A stretch of 64,000 nt of DNA, taken from positions 310,001 to 374,000 of the forward strand of contig NZ_LGRV01000003.1 in the NCBI RefSeq assembly GCF_001278945.1. The letters run 5' to 3'. Below are positions 1 through 9,497 of this stretch, piece after piece. The number at the start of each line of letters is the position of its first letter. The first letter of the stretch is position 1. The stretch comes from Lysinibacillus contaminans (lineage in GTDB: Bacteria > Bacillota > Bacilli > Bacillales_A > Planococcaceae). The notes below the pieces were generated by a model that was not told the origin of the DNA, ran no database searches, and was given only the letters and a program-made list of their open reading frames with translations. The position numbers and the translations under genes were made by a program.

Positions 1-41
1 TATTCAATAGTTTTGTATGTCAAAACTAAACTGGACAAAAA

Positions 42-420
42 TTATAAGGTCTGTTGCTTGAATTCCATCGGTGTTAAATAGCCTAGTGTTCCGTGTATTC
101 GAAAGGTATTGAACCAATGAACATAGTCATCAAGTTCAAGAGCGAGTTGTTCAAAAGAAGAGAAGTGAGCTCCGTTAGCGAATTCTGTTTTAAATACCTT
201 AAACGTCGCTTCAGCCACAGCGTTGTCATAAGGGCATCCGTTCATGCTCTATGATTGTTGGATACCGAATGTTTCAAGAGCTTCTGAAATTAGTTTGTTA
301 TCAAACTCTTTTCCTCGGTCTGTATGAAACATTTTGACATCATTTAAATTGGCATGGATGCTCACAATCCCTTGATACACAAGTTCTGCGGTTTTATTCG
401 CACCAGCACTATGTCCAACC
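42..420 (-). pseudogene. IS3-family transposase (OrfB) remnant
   Basis: The minus strand encodes the C-terminal part of an IS3/IS150-type integrase-like transposase. The residues visible are a TDRGKEFDNK stretch around the second catalytic Asp, then CPYDNAVAEATFK with the catalytic Glu region, and HWFNTFRIHGTLGYLTP near the end. An in-frame TAG at about 251-253 interrupts the reading frame just before the SMNGCPYDN segment. Similarity stops at about position 420, so the N-terminal two thirds and the OrfA HTH gene are gone. The sequence TGGACAAAAATTATAAGG near position 32 looks like the element's right end. This is a dead fragment that cannot transpose. Confidence 0.85.
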
Positions 421-502
421 TAGTGTAGCCTATACAGTTGTTGCATAACGATAATCGAGGGATGCTTCTATGTATGTCATTATTTTTTTTAGCAAAAAGC
501 AA

Positions 503-545
503 AAAAAATCGCTATCTTCACTGTATGAAGAAGAGCGATTTTTTA
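503..545. terminator. bidirectional hairpin terminator
   Basis: An inverted repeat (AAAAAATCGCT..TCTTCA / TGAAGA..AGCGATTTTTT) has an A-run on one side and a T-run on the other. It lies between the IS remnant and the degenerate stretch to its right. Confidence 0.6.
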
Positions 546-589
546 AAACTTAATCTTACTGATAAATCTCATGCTAAAAAACCAAATAG

Positions 590-860
590 CTTAAAGTATC
601 CCTAATCGTGTTTTAAAATTGTTAATCCATTTTTCTTGCCAGAAGCAATTAATTGTTCCGCTTGTTTTTTTGAAATACGCTGTTTAGTAAGGAAAAGCGT
701 ACTATAAGCTCGGTTAATCGACGTAAGAATTTACCGTAATAGTTTGGCTGACGAAACCCTACCCGATGTCCCGACTTGTATTTGGTATAGCATTTGAATA
801 CAGTCATTAATTTCACTGGGTGTAACGGGTTGGCTAACTGCAATATTTTCGAGGATATTA
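590..860 (-). pseudogene. degenerate hypothetical coding stretch
   Basis: Two minus-strand frames join into a plausible but broken protein: one reads GHRVGFRQPNYYGKFLR, and the other continues with INRAYSTLFLTKQRISKKQ and then LIASGKKNGLTILKHD before a stop. The switch of frame near position 720 suggests a frameshift. I do not recognise the family. There is no convincing start with a ribosome binding site. It could also be chance coding in an AT-rich gap of about 500 bp between the IS remnant and the two-component operon. Confidence 0.25.
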
Positions 861-939
861 TATTAAACTTGTGTTATTGAATCAGGAAAAATAGAATCGT
901 CTATTCGGCATAATGAATGTACATAGGAAAACACTAAGA

Positions 940-976
940 AAATCTTAAGAAATTGTGTGTGCGTTTGTTAAGATTT
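940..976 (+). promoter_or_regulatory. candidate operator upstream of two-component operon
   Basis: AAATCTTAA (940-948) and TTAAGATTT (968-976) form an inverted repeat. The core TTAAGA also recurs as a direct repeat 23 bp apart, about two helical turns. The spacing and the position about 80 bp before the response-regulator start fit an autoregulatory site of an OmpR-type regulator. No binding evidence exists; this is a sequence inference. Confidence 0.35.
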
Positions 977-1051
977 AATTAGTATTATATCTTTATACGA
1001 ATCCTATAGGTCTGATCACATGAGCCTAAAGAGATGGAGGAGTGAATATAG

Positions 1052-1738
1052 TTGAACATTTTGATTTGTGATGATGATAAAGAAATTGTAAGGGCGATTA
1101 GCATTTATTTAGAGAATGAGGGATATCAAATATTCAAAGCTTACAATGGTATAGAGGCAATCGATCTTATTCGAGATCACGTGATTCACCTAATTATTAT
1201 GGATGTTATGATGCCAAAAATGGATGGGATTACGGCGACGATGAAGATTCGGCAAGATCATATGATTCCGTTAATTATGCTTTCTGCTAAGTCGGAGGAT
1301 TATGACAAAATACTCGGATTAAATATCGGAGCAGATGATTATTTGGCCAAGCCGTTTAATCCATTAGAACTTGTGGCTCGAGTGAAATCGCAGCTAAGAA
1401 GGTATACGACATTTGGGAGTCTTGAGGTAAATAGCGATGTATTGCAAACGGGTGGGCTCATGATTGATGATGAACAGAAAGTCATTACCGTTGATAAACA
1501 AGAGGTTCATTTGACACCAGTGCAGTATAAAATTTTAAAGCTTCTCACAGCAAATGCTGGGAGAGTATTCACAATTGAAGAGATTTATGAAAAGGTATGG
1601 AATGAAAAGGCCATTAATCCAGAAAATACGGTTTCGGTTCATGTTCGAAAGATTCGAGAAAAAATTGAAATTAATCCGAAAGAGCCGAAGTATTTAAAAG
1701 TTGTATGGGGAGTTGGATATAAAGTTGAGAAATATTAG
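1052..1738 (+). CDS. OmpR/PhoB-family response regulator
   Basis: A 228-residue DNA-binding response regulator. The receiver domain (residues 1-120) shows the acidic pocket ICDDD, the phosphoacceptor Asp51 in IIMDVMMPKMDG, and the Lys of ADDYLAKPF. Residues of about 140-228 form a winged helix ending VWGVGYKVEKY, typical of the OmpR/PhoB class. The start is TTG, preceded by GGAGGAG about 10 bp upstream. The downstream kinase gene overlaps its 3' end, so the two form one operon. The domain pattern resembles VanR-like and envelope-stress regulators, but nothing in the sequence names the signal or targets, so no gene symbol is given. Confidence 0.92.
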   Translation: MNILICDDDKEIVRAISIYLENEGYQIFKAYNGIEAIDLIRDHVIHLIIMDVMMPKMDGITATMKIRQDHMIPLIMLSAKSEDYDKILGLNIGADDYLAKPFNPLELVARVKSQLRRYTTFGSLEVNSDVLQTGGLMIDDEQKVITVDKQEVHLTPVQYKILKLLTANAGRVFTIEEIYEKVWNEKAINPENTVSVHVRKIREKIEINPKEPKYLKVVWGVGYKVEKY

Positions 1739-3782
1739 TCATGCACTCATTACGAAAGTGGTTGTGTTTCTGATTGCCGTCGTTTGTATAACTGGTACAA
1801 CGAAGGCAATTATCGACATGGAAGTAAATGAGGTTCATCTTAGTAGTATAAATCAAGATAATTATTTTGAAAGCCGAGCATTCGCTGATGAAAGTTACAG
1901 CATTCTTTCTTCTTTAGCGCAATTAATCGGAAAATACAAAAGTGAAGAACATATTTTAAGTGGTAAGACACTAACAGAAGAAGATATTAGAGAAATCGAA
2001 GAAGATTTATATAATGAGTTTCGTTATTCATACAGATATAATGACAATTTGAGTGAAGAGGAAAATAATCGCATCTATCAAGAAAAATATGCTGATGATA
2101 TAAATCTTAATAAAGACGAAAGCATGAAAGAACAGGTAAGAGAATTTTATCGGTTACTAAGCGAACTAGAAGCAAATGAAGGAATCGTGTTTTATGCGAG
2201 CGACGGAGAGCATGTATTCTCCAATGGTGAACTAAATAAGAAAGAGCAATTTGAATCATTTGATGCATATATGCTATTTGAGGATTACCAACAAAAGCTT
2301 TACCCAAATGAAGTGAAAAAAAGTAAATACTTGGATTACTTTACACACAGTGTTGAGGAGTTGAATCCACAAACAGACGTCATTTATTTGGCGTTTAGAG
2401 AATCTTTTTTACAAAAGAAAATAGCGGAATGGGAGAAAGACAAGGCCATTGCCAAAAGTAGTTTAAATGAATTCATTGTATTTCTAGCAGGTTTTATTTT
2501 ATCTTTTGTTTACTTAATCATTGTTATTGGAAAAACGTCATTTAAAGATAAAGAAATTAATTTAAATGTTATTGACAAGCTATATAACGATCTTAATATT
2601 GTGATAGTCGTTTCTTTAACTTCGTTGTGGATAGCCATGCTTATTGAAGTTGAAGTACTGCTTGATATGTACATGATTCTCACAGTACCTATTTTTATTA
2701 TTGCCTTACTGATGATTTTATCGCTCGTAAAGCATATCAAAAATAGATCATTACTTCAGCATACACTCATATATCAAATTTTCAAAAAGGTTTTTCTTTG
2801 GGTAAAAAGTGTATTTGATAATGGCAGTATAGGTGTGAAAGTAGTGCTGCTTGTCGTTGGCTATCCAATAGTAGTTGCGGCAACGTTCTTCGTGTTTCCT
2901 ATTACCATAGGTCTAGCTGCCTGGTTTGCGATGAAAAAGGTGAAATCGTTTAACCGCATTAAAGAGGGTGTAGAGCAAATTAAGAATGGGGATCTTCATC
3001 ATCGAATTGAAGTAGACGGAAAAGGGGAGTTTAGCCGACTTGCAGCGAACGTCAATAGTATTACAGATGGGTTAAAAAAGTCGGTGGATAGTGAGATCAA
3101 GAGCGAGCGTTTAAAAACAGAGCTCATTACGAATGTTTCGCATGATATCAGAACACCTTTAACGTCAATCATTACGTATGTTGATTTATTAAAAATAGAA
3201 AAAGACCCTGATTTAATTACTGAATATATAGACGTGTTAGATCAAAAATCGAAAAGACTCAAGCACTTAACGGATGATTTATTTGAAGCGGCTAAAGCGT
3301 CAAGTGGAAGTATGCCTGTTCAGTTAGAACGGATTGACATCTTATCATTACTTACTCAAGGAATAGGAGAAATGGGTGAAAAAATTGAAGCCTCGGCATT
3401 AGATTTTAAGTTAGCCTACCCAACAGAAAAGGTGTATGTAAAGGCTGATGGTAAACTCCTATGGCGCTCCATCGAAAACTTATTCTCGAATATTTTTAAA
3501 TACGCACAGCCCGCATCAAGGGTATATATTGATGTTGAAGATTTAGGGAATGAAATACTCGTGACATTTAAAAACATTTCAGCATATGAATTAAATATTT
3601 CAGTCGATGAGCTAATGGAACGCTTTAAACGAGGGGATGAATCTCGATCAAGTCAAGGTAGCGGATTAGGTTTGTCGATTGCTGAAAGCCTTATTCACAT
3701 CCAGCAAGGAAAGTTCTTAGTTCAAGTAGATGGCGATTTATTCAAGTCCATGATTTATCTAGCGAAATTTCCAAATGAATAA
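1725..3782 (+). CDS. membrane sensor histidine kinase
   Basis: The frame is open from 1701, but TTG at 1725 is preferred because GGGGAG lies 12 bp upstream; this gives 685 residues. There is one N-terminal membrane segment, an extracytoplasmic region of about 210 residues rich in Glu and Lys, and a cluster of membrane helices. A HAMP-like linker (KEGVEQIKNGDLHHRIEV) leads to a HisKA box NVSHDIRTPLTSI with the phosphorylated His. The ATPase domain has an N-box (ENLFSNIFKYA) and GSGLGLSIA. The usual DxGxG box is replaced by FKNISAYELN, as I recall from a subfamily of Gram-positive VanS-like kinases. It overlaps the regulator gene and ends at a terminator, so the operon has two genes. The ligand is unknown. 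Confidence 0.88.
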   Translation: MRNISHALITKVVVFLIAVVCITGTTKAIIDMEVNEVHLSSINQDNYFESRAFADESYSILSSLAQLIGKYKSEEHILSGKTLTEEDIREIEEDLYNEFRYSYRYNDNLSEEENNRIYQEKYADDINLNKDESMKEQVREFYRLLSELEANEGIVFYASDGEHVFSNGELNKKEQFESFDAYMLFEDYQQKLYPNEVKKSKYLDYFTHSVEELNPQTDVIYLAFRESFLQKKIAEWEKDKAIAKSSLNEFIVFLAGFILSFVYLIIVIGKTSFKDKEINLNVIDKLYNDLNIVIVVSLTSLWIAMLIEVEVLLDMYMILTVPIFIIALLMILSLVKHIKNRSLLQHTLIYQIFKKVFLWVKSVFDNGSIGVKVVLLVVGYPIVVAATFFVFPITIGLAAWFAMKKVKSFNRIKEGVEQIKNGDLHHRIEVDGKGEFSRLAANVNSITDGLKKSVDSEIKSERLKTELITNVSHDIRTPLTSIITYVDLLKIEKDPDLITEYIDVLDQKSKRLKHLTDDLFEAAKASSGSMPVQLERIDILSLLTQGIGEMGEKIEASALDFKLAYPTEKVYVKADGKLLWRSIENLFSNIFKYAQPASRVYIDVEDLGNEILVTFKNISAYELNISVDELMERFKRGDESRSSQGSGLGLSIAESLIHIQQGKFLVQVDGDLFKSMIYLAKFPNE

Positions 3783-3792
3783 TGTAGCAAAG

Positions 3793-3824
3793 GAATAGGA
3801 TATATGAGTGTCCTATTCTTTTTC
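3793..3824 (+). terminator. terminator of the two-component operon
   Basis: The hairpin GAATAGGA / TCCTATTC is followed by TTTTTCT, starting 10 bp after the kinase stop codon. Confidence 0.8.
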
Positions 3825-3940
3825 TGTGTATAGGGTAGCTAAAAAAGTGATAGAGATGTTGTTGGAAAATTTCAACGTTCTGAATAGGCTACACTATGGA
3901 TTAGTGGGAGTATGATGATTAAGATATGAAGGACTAAAAG

Positions 3941-3982
3941 AAACACCTTTAACTATTGATATAACAATAGTTAAAGGTGTTT
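3941..3982. repeat. 18-bp perfect inverted repeat, 6-nt loop
   Basis: The left arm at 3941-3958 is the exact reverse complement of 3965-3982 (AAACACCTTTAACTATTG and its complement). No T-run follows on the plus strand, while the minus strand continues CTTTTAG. It may be a minus-strand terminator, an end of a lost element, or a protein-binding site. The rest of the gap 3825-4148 shows no gene. Confidence 0.7.
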
Positions 3983-4148
3983 AAAATGATGGTCTTGTAT
4001 CACGACCAGTGACCCTCCTTGTCAATTCAGAAACGAGCACTTCCTTATATTTTTCAAAAGTCATAAAGTAAAGTCTTCTACAAGTTTATGTTTAAATATC
4101 CGACACTTTGGGCATCCTTCAATAATAATCTATTAGGGGGAGCTTCAT

Positions 4149-4418
4149 TTGATTAAAGACCTTGACTATAATTCAGTTATGCACTCAAACGCTGGAGTTA
4201 TTTATACTGGAAAAAATTTTGTTATCACCGGGGAGCTTTCAATACCTCACGAAGAAATTGTAAAAGAAATTGAATTCAGAGGCGGCACTATCTTAGCGGA
4301 AGTATCCTCAATAACCGATTATTTGATCATTGGTGAAAAAGTTGGAGCCACGAAGATAGGCGCAGCTGAAATAGCGGGAACGCGGGTAATAACTGAAGAA
4401 GAACTTCAAATTAGTTAA
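4149..4418 (+). CDS. stand-alone BRCT-domain protein
   Basis: An 89-residue protein made almost entirely of a BRCT fold. GKNFVITGELSIPHEEIVKEI is followed by the Gly-Gly turn (FRGG), and then TDYLIIGEKVGATKIGAAE and TRVITEEE. These match the BRCT domains at the C-terminus of bacterial NAD-dependent DNA ligase. BRCT domains bind DNA ends, nicks or phosphopeptides; here there is no ligase or nuclease domain attached. The start is TTG after AGGGGGAG. It appears to be a single-gene unit with its own terminator. It could be a free adaptor or the surviving end of a larger gene, but a good start signal argues for a real small gene. Confidence 0.75.
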   Translation: MIKDLDYNSVMHSNAGVIYTGKNFVITGELSIPHEEIVKEIEFRGGTILAEVSSITDYLIIGEKVGATKIGAAEIAGTRVITEEELQIS

Positions 4419-4458
4419 TAAGACAACTAATTACTATTTACGCTAATTAAAAGCATAC

Positions 4459-4497
4459 AAAAAGAAGAATAATAGTTTAGCTTTATTCTTCTTTTTA
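4459..4497 (+). terminator. terminator after BRCT gene
   Basis: AAAAAGAAGAATAA pairs with TTATTCTTCTTTTT across a 10-nt loop and is followed by more T residues. Confidence 0.7.
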
Positions 4498-4633
4498 TTT
4501 CGCGTGTGCTATTCTTCAATGTCATCAAAAATCTGTTAAGTTCAGTAAAATTAAAATAAAATACACATCACACTTATATTTTTGTTAATATATGTAATAT
4601 ATTGAGATTTAACAACTTAAGGAGTGTGAAAAT

Positions 4634-5211
4634 GTGGAGTACATAAATCACATAACATTAAATTCTGGACACTTAAAAAAATCCTTTCCAGGAGATGTTA
4701 ATAAAGAATTTTTTTTCGTTCTGAAAAGAGTTTATAAAGAATCTTTTGATGTTAGTGGAATAGAGCTATTAGAGAAATACATAGTAAAAAGCACACACGC
4801 TAAAGGTCACGGAGTGGTAACAACTATTTTCGATTTAGAGAATGTCCCTATTTTAACAAGCGCCTTTGTTAACGAGACAGGAAGTAAAATGTGGGAAGTT
4901 TTACATTCATCAAGTGATTTACCTCTTGCAACAAACATCGCAAATCCACCCAACATACCTTACATAGCAGACAGGGCAGAAATCGGGAAATTTATAAATA
5001 TTGATACATTGGAGTGGTTTGCTGATTTCTCCAGGTGTTTAGCTTGGATTCACTTTTCATCTAAAAGTATTTTGTGAGAATCGTTTCTGATAGTTGGGAT
5101 GCTTCAGAAAATCGCTCAGCTGAAGAAGTGCAATCATATTTTGATAGACTAGCTGAATGGATTTCTGAAACAGAAAAAATGAAGCCTAATTTCTCACCAT
5201 TACATTTATAA
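4634..5211 (+). pseudogene. hypothetical protein gene split by a frameshift
   Basis: The first frame (GTG at 4634, preceded by AAGGAGTG) gives 147 residues ending at TGA 5075-5077. From 5074 the next frame continues without interruption for 45 residues (VRIVSDSWDASENRSAEEV ..., ending at TAA 5209-5211), then meets a terminator. The second piece has no ribosome binding site and starts exactly where the first stops, so the two pieces look like one protein of about 190 residues broken by a single-base change. The family is not recognised; it is soluble with no signal peptide. A sequencing error in the source would give the same picture. Confidence 0.5.
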
Positions 5212-5223
5212 TCACGCTAAACG

Positions 5224-5254
5224 ACCGTAGCCGTCACTGGTTGCGGTTTTATTT
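5224..5254 (+). terminator. terminator of the split hypothetical gene
   Basis: ACCGTAGCC pairs with GGTTGCGGT (two G-U pairs) and is followed by TTTATTTTT. Confidence 0.65.
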
Positions 5255-5909
5255 TTGCTTATCAGCTTATTCTATTTTCTCTTATCTAAAAAGATAAATT
5301 CTCCAACAAATTTGATTGTTACTAATCAAACATATTGTCCCATGTTCTAATAATTTTGAGTCACACACTTTACAAGAGTTATAGTAAAACACATATGCAA
5401 TACTAACCCTGAGTGCTATGCACGCCTAACTTTTAATGCTTAAAACGTTAATTAAATAGGTTTCTAATTTATTTGATAACTAATCGGCGGTATCATCATG
5501 GGACATATAAATTTTTTACAATTATGAAATAATCACTTTTTCGTAAAAGAAACGGAATGTTTATTACATAATTATCTATAAATTACATAAATCAGTTATA
5601 TTTGTAATTTTAATATAATAAATTTATGCATTATTTTATTCTTTCTCATAATTTAATTTTGCAAAAAAGATTCACTGCAATTTTAGTATTTCCCTTCTTC
5701 AAACGGTAATCTCAATAAGAAGTGCGAACGGTAGCGGATTATTAATATAAAAAAGAAAAATATTACTTAGATTAAAATAGTATTTTGATTTAATGTAATC
5801 CATATTACCTATTAAAATCAAATTCATAGAACTTAAGACTTGTCAATATAGACTATATCTAATTTTGTTGTATATAATGGTATAAAGTTGAATTTTGTAG
5901 GTGAAATAA
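5255..5909. other. AT-rich non-coding stretch
   Basis: About 650 bp with stop codons in all frames and no recognisable gene, RNA or repeat. It is markedly AT-rich compared with flanking genes. The promoter for the ketosynthase gene must lie near its right end. Confidence 0.6.
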
Positions 5910-7088
5910 TTGGATGATATAGTAATTACAGGGTATGGAATAAAAGCACCTGGTGTTTTAGATGAAATTAGCTTTTTAAATGTATTAGATAAAGGCATTT
6001 GCACTCAGAGCATTTTAAAAAATGTTGATCAGCCTCATACTAATATGGTTGCGGGTTTGATTGATGATAACTTCTTAGAGATAAATGGGGTAAATTACCG
6101 ACGATATCCGCGTTCTGTAAGAATGGCGATTGCGGCTGCAATGGATGCGGCTGAAATGTCGAAGTTAAATTATTTTGAGCCAAATCGAGTTGCTGTAATT
6201 ATGGGAACATCTGCTGGAGCAATTCTTGAGATCGAACAATACGCTGCTGATGGTTTTGATTTAAAAAAATTTCCAATCCATGGGGTTTCAATTGTTGATA
6301 CACATACACTCTCAGGTTCTGTTGCTGAAGCGATTGGTTTGTCAGGGACTGCATTCACCGTAACAACGGGGTGTACAGCCAGTCTAGATGCAGTATTGAT
6401 TGGGAAGCAATTACTTGAGTCAGGAAGTGTAGATGCTTGCATAGTAGGGGGAACAGATGCCCCTTTAGGCCAATGGACAATCAATGGCTTTAAAAAAATA
6501 AGAGCACTCTCAACTGAGACCTCTATCGAAAAAGCTGGAGTCCCATTTTCGACCAAGCATCGCGGCTTTGTTTTATCCGAAGGAGCAGGTGTAATCGTTC
6601 TAGAGCGTAGACAATCAGCACAGGCACGAGAACAGAAAATATACGGGAAGATTGAACGTGTCGTTTCAAGAAATGAAGGTCAAAAACTATTAAGTTCCGA
6701 TATTACTGGTAGACATATGCTTGAAGTTTTTCAAGAAACCGTTGGAAATACAATACCAAGCTATGTAAACAGTCAGGCACTTGGTTTAGAAATAAATGAT
6801 CAGATAGAACGATTTATCCTTAAGGAAACATTTGGTTTTGATGTTCCTATCACTTCAATAAAAGGAATGATAGGACATACATTTGGTGCAATGGGAGCAA
6901 TGCAAATCATTTCATCTTTGCTGTCAATGGAATACGGGTTTATCCCACCTACAATTAAAACATCAGGGGATGGATTTGAAGAAGTACCTATTGTTTATGA
7001 AACTAGGCATCAAACTGTGGAATCTGTATGTATTACTACTCATGGGGGTAGTGGGAATAATGCTTGTCTATTACTGACACGTACATAG
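5910..7088 (+). CDS. beta-ketoacyl synthase with Gln in place of the first catalytic His
   Basis: A 392-residue thiolase-fold condensing enzyme of the FabF/KAS II type. The nucleophile Cys155 sits in TTGCTASLDA, and Lys318/His323 sit in SIKGMIGHTFGAMGA. FabF normally has NAHGTST at the first His, but here the aligned segment is YVNSQALGLEIND, so Gln289 replaces that His. The sequence therefore predicts a Cys-Gln-His site instead of Cys-His-His. Such a protein could still bind acyl chains but may not decarboxylate malonyl-ACP normally. The start is TTG with TAGGTG upstream. It sits 12 bp before a GGDEF-EAL gene, so both are probably co-transcribed. No acyl carrier protein or other fatty-acid gene is nearby, so a housekeeping FabF role is unlikely. 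Confidence 0.85.
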   Translation: MDDIVITGYGIKAPGVLDEISFLNVLDKGICTQSILKNVDQPHTNMVAGLIDDNFLEINGVNYRRYPRSVRMAIAAAMDAAEMSKLNYFEPNRVAVIMGTSAGAILEIEQYAADGFDLKKFPIHGVSIVDTHTLSGSVAEAIGLSGTAFTVTTGCTASLDAVLIGKQLLESGSVDACIVGGTDAPLGQWTINGFKKIRALSTETSIEKAGVPFSTKHRGFVLSEGAGVIVLERRQSAQAREQKIYGKIERVVSRNEGQKLLSSDITGRHMLEVFQETVGNTIPSYVNSQALGLEINDQIERFILKETFGFDVPITSIKGMIGHTFGAMGAMQIISSLLSMEYGFIPPTIKTSGDGFEEVPIVYETRHQTVESVCITTHGGSGNNACLLLTRT

Positions 7089-7100
7089 GAGGCCATTTTT

Positions 7101-9497
7101 ATGTTTTTTATTTTTTTAATTTTGTTATCTTGTATACCCGTTTGTGTTGGAATTACGATATTAGTATTATTCAAAAGAAGTAAACTATCAAAAATTATTT
7201 TTCTATTTCTTCTTTTGGCCTCATTTTGGCAAATAGATGTTTCATTTTTGTATTCCTATCAACTGTTTAAAGAAGAAACTACCATGCTATTTTTTAAATT
7301 CTTTCGGTTTGGCTCTATCATGGTAACACCAACGATTTTCTATGTAGGGTATACAATTGTTCAAGAAATACTCGCAAATGAGTTTAAAAAAAAGTGGAGT
7401 TTTCTTGTAAATCGTACTACTGTTCTACTATCCTATGCATTGGCCTTACTTGTTTACATAATCGGATGGAGTGATAAAGGGGTAAGTGGATTAGAACTTA
7501 TACAAATTGGTTCTAATATATTTTACTATCCCGTTAACGGAGACCTATCGTGGATCTTTAATTCAAATATTCTCTTCTTTGTAGTTAATATGATTATTTG
7601 TTTTTTGATTAGTTTAGATGTACAAAATAAGAGTGAACGTTCATTTTTAGTGTATTTTAATATCTTCACATCAATTGGATTTGCAATAGGCTTCTTAAAT
7701 ATGTTCCAAACGTCAAGATTGTTCCCAAGTTCGATTGCAATTCTGGTATTTGCTATTTCCGTGTTAATTCTTTCAGTCCGAATGCACCTTAATATAGTCA
7801 ACAACATGAATAAGAAGTTAAATGAGCAAAAGAAGTTTCTATTCCAAGTCATTGATTTAAACCCAAACTACATTTATGCTAACGACGAAATTGGTCGATA
7901 TACACTTATGAATAAATCATATGCAAAGTTAATGGGCATGAACATTCAAGATATGATAGGGAAAACGGATGATGACATAGATAGAGATACATTTGTAGAG
8001 AAACAATCTGATGATAAAGAGACGGATCAATACAAATTACAGCAAAAGGTTTTTATTAGAGAAGAATCCATTACTGCTGCATCTGGAGAAGAAATATGGG
8101 TACAGACTGTCAAAGTACCTATTAATTTAAATGATAGCTCAGCGGTACTTGCTGTATCAACAGATATTACGGAGCGAAAGCAATATGAAGATGAAATCAA
8201 GTTTCAAGCAAATCATGATGCATTAACAGGGTTACCGAATAGAAGAATGTTCAATGAGGATTTAACGAACCTTCTGGAAAAAGCTAAAATTGAGTCAAGC
8301 CAGAATGCAATTATGTTTCTCGACTTGGACCGATTTAAATACATAAATGATACACTCGGACATGATATCGGTGATCTATTATTAACAGAAGTATCAAGAC
8401 GGATTGAAATGTTACTAAAGCAAAGACATAACTGCGCAGATATTTATCGTCTTGGTGGAGATGAATTCACTATTTTACTTCCGTATTATAATGCGGAAGA
8501 TAGTGAGGCTTTTGCCAAAGAATTATTGGAACAATTTAAAGATGGTTTTCTAGTCGATGGTTGTGAGTATTTTATTACACCAAGCATTGGAATTAGCATA
8601 TTTCCAAGAGATGGGGATGATGCTAACACATTAATAAAAAATGCAGACACCGCAATGTACTATGTTAAAGAAAGAGGGAAAAATAACTATCAATTATTCA
8701 CATCAGAAATGCAACAGCATTTCTATAGGAAAATGATGATTGAAAAACAATTACGAACAGCACTAGATAATGAGGAATTTGAACTTTTCTATCAGCCCAT
8801 TATGAATGTGAAAACAAATGAAATCATAGGTATGGAGTCTCTCATTAGGTGGAATAACGAAATATTGGGACAAGTTACACCAGATGAATTTATACCAATT
8901 GCGGAAGAGACAGGAATGATTATTCCAATAGGTCAATGGGTTTTGGATACTGCAATTGAACAAAATGTCCGTTGGCAAAAAGAAGTATATAAGCCATTTA
9001 AAATAAGTATTAATGTATCTGTGAGGCAGTTACTTGAGCCAACATTTTTAGAAAGTGTGAAAAACTCGATAGAGAACAACTCAATTGATGCGACCTACGT
9101 TGTATTAGAGATTACTGAGAGTATTGCGATGTATGCAGAGTCAATGATAGAAAAGTTATGTGCATTAAAGAAACTGGGTATAAATCTATCAATGGATGAC
9201 TTTGGAACAGGATATTCATCGCTTAGTTATCTGAATAAATATCCACTTGATTCTTTGAAAATTGATAAATCTTTTGTCATTGGGATGAATCGAGATGATG
9301 AGAATAAAGCGCTTGTGAAAACCATTATAGCGATAGCAAAACAACTCGATCTGAAAGTCATAGCTGAAGGGGTAGAAGGAGAAGACGAATATCATTTCTT
9401 GTCTGAGATTGGCTGTGACTACGCTCAAGGATATTTCATAAGCCGTCCACTCTCCGTAAACGATTTCAAAGAAAAATGGCTTACTGCGGGTGACTGA
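7101..9497 (+). CDS. membrane PAS-GGDEF-EAL c-di-GMP protein
   Basis: A 798-residue protein. It has an N-terminal block of about seven hydrophobic helices (1-235) and a PAS domain (about 240-365) ending in a PAC-like DITERKQYEDEI. The GGDEF domain contains the intact RLGGDEF signature (GGDEF at 452-456). The EAL domain shows ESLIRW (579-584), ITES, MDDFGTGYSSL, KIDKSFV and AEGVE, all expected for an active phosphodiesterase. Both enzyme halves look intact, so it could make or break cyclic di-GMP, and the net activity cannot be read from sequence. AGGAGG precedes the ATG. It follows the ketosynthase gene by 12 bp. The membrane block may sense a lipid or small molecule. Confidence 0.93.
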   Translation: MFFIFLILLSCIPVCVGITILVLFKRSKLSKIIFLFLLLASFWQIDVSFLYSYQLFKEETTMLFFKFFRFGSIMVTPTIFYVGYTIVQEILANEFKKKWSFLVNRTTVLLSYALALLVYIIGWSDKGVSGLELIQIGSNIFYYPVNGDLSWIFNSNILFFVVNMIICFLISLDVQNKSERSFLVYFNIFTSIGFAIGFLNMFQTSRLFPSSIAILVFAISVLILSVRMHLNIVNNMNKKLNEQKKFLFQVIDLNPNYIYANDEIGRYTLMNKSYAKLMGMNIQDMIGKTDDDIDRDTFVEKQSDDKETDQYKLQQKVFIREESITAASGEEIWVQTVKVPINLNDSSAVLAVSTDITERKQYEDEIKFQANHDALTGLPNRRMFNEDLTNLLEKAKIESSQNAIMFLDLDRFKYINDTLGHDIGDLLLTEVSRRIEMLLKQRHNCADIYRLGGDEFTILLPYYNAEDSEAFAKELLEQFKDGFLVDGCEYFITPSIGISIFPRDGDDANTLIKNADTAMYYVKERGKNNYQLFTSEMQQHFYRKMMIEKQLRTALDNEEFELFYQPIMNVKTNEIIGMESLIRWNNEILGQVTPDEFIPIAEETGMIIPIGQWVLDTAIEQNVRWQKEVYKPFKISINVSVRQLLEPTFLESVKNSIENNSIDATYVVLEITESIAMYAESMIEKLCALKKLGINLSMDDFGTGYSSLSYLNKYPLDSLKIDKSFVIGMNRDDENKALVKTIIAIAKQLDLKVIAEGVEGEDEYHFLSEIGCDYAQGYFISRPLSVNDFKEKWLTAGD

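Noticed and set aside
6170..6556. 128-residue minus-strand frame
   Set aside because: It lies wholly inside the ketosynthase gene on the other strand; it is a shadow frame.
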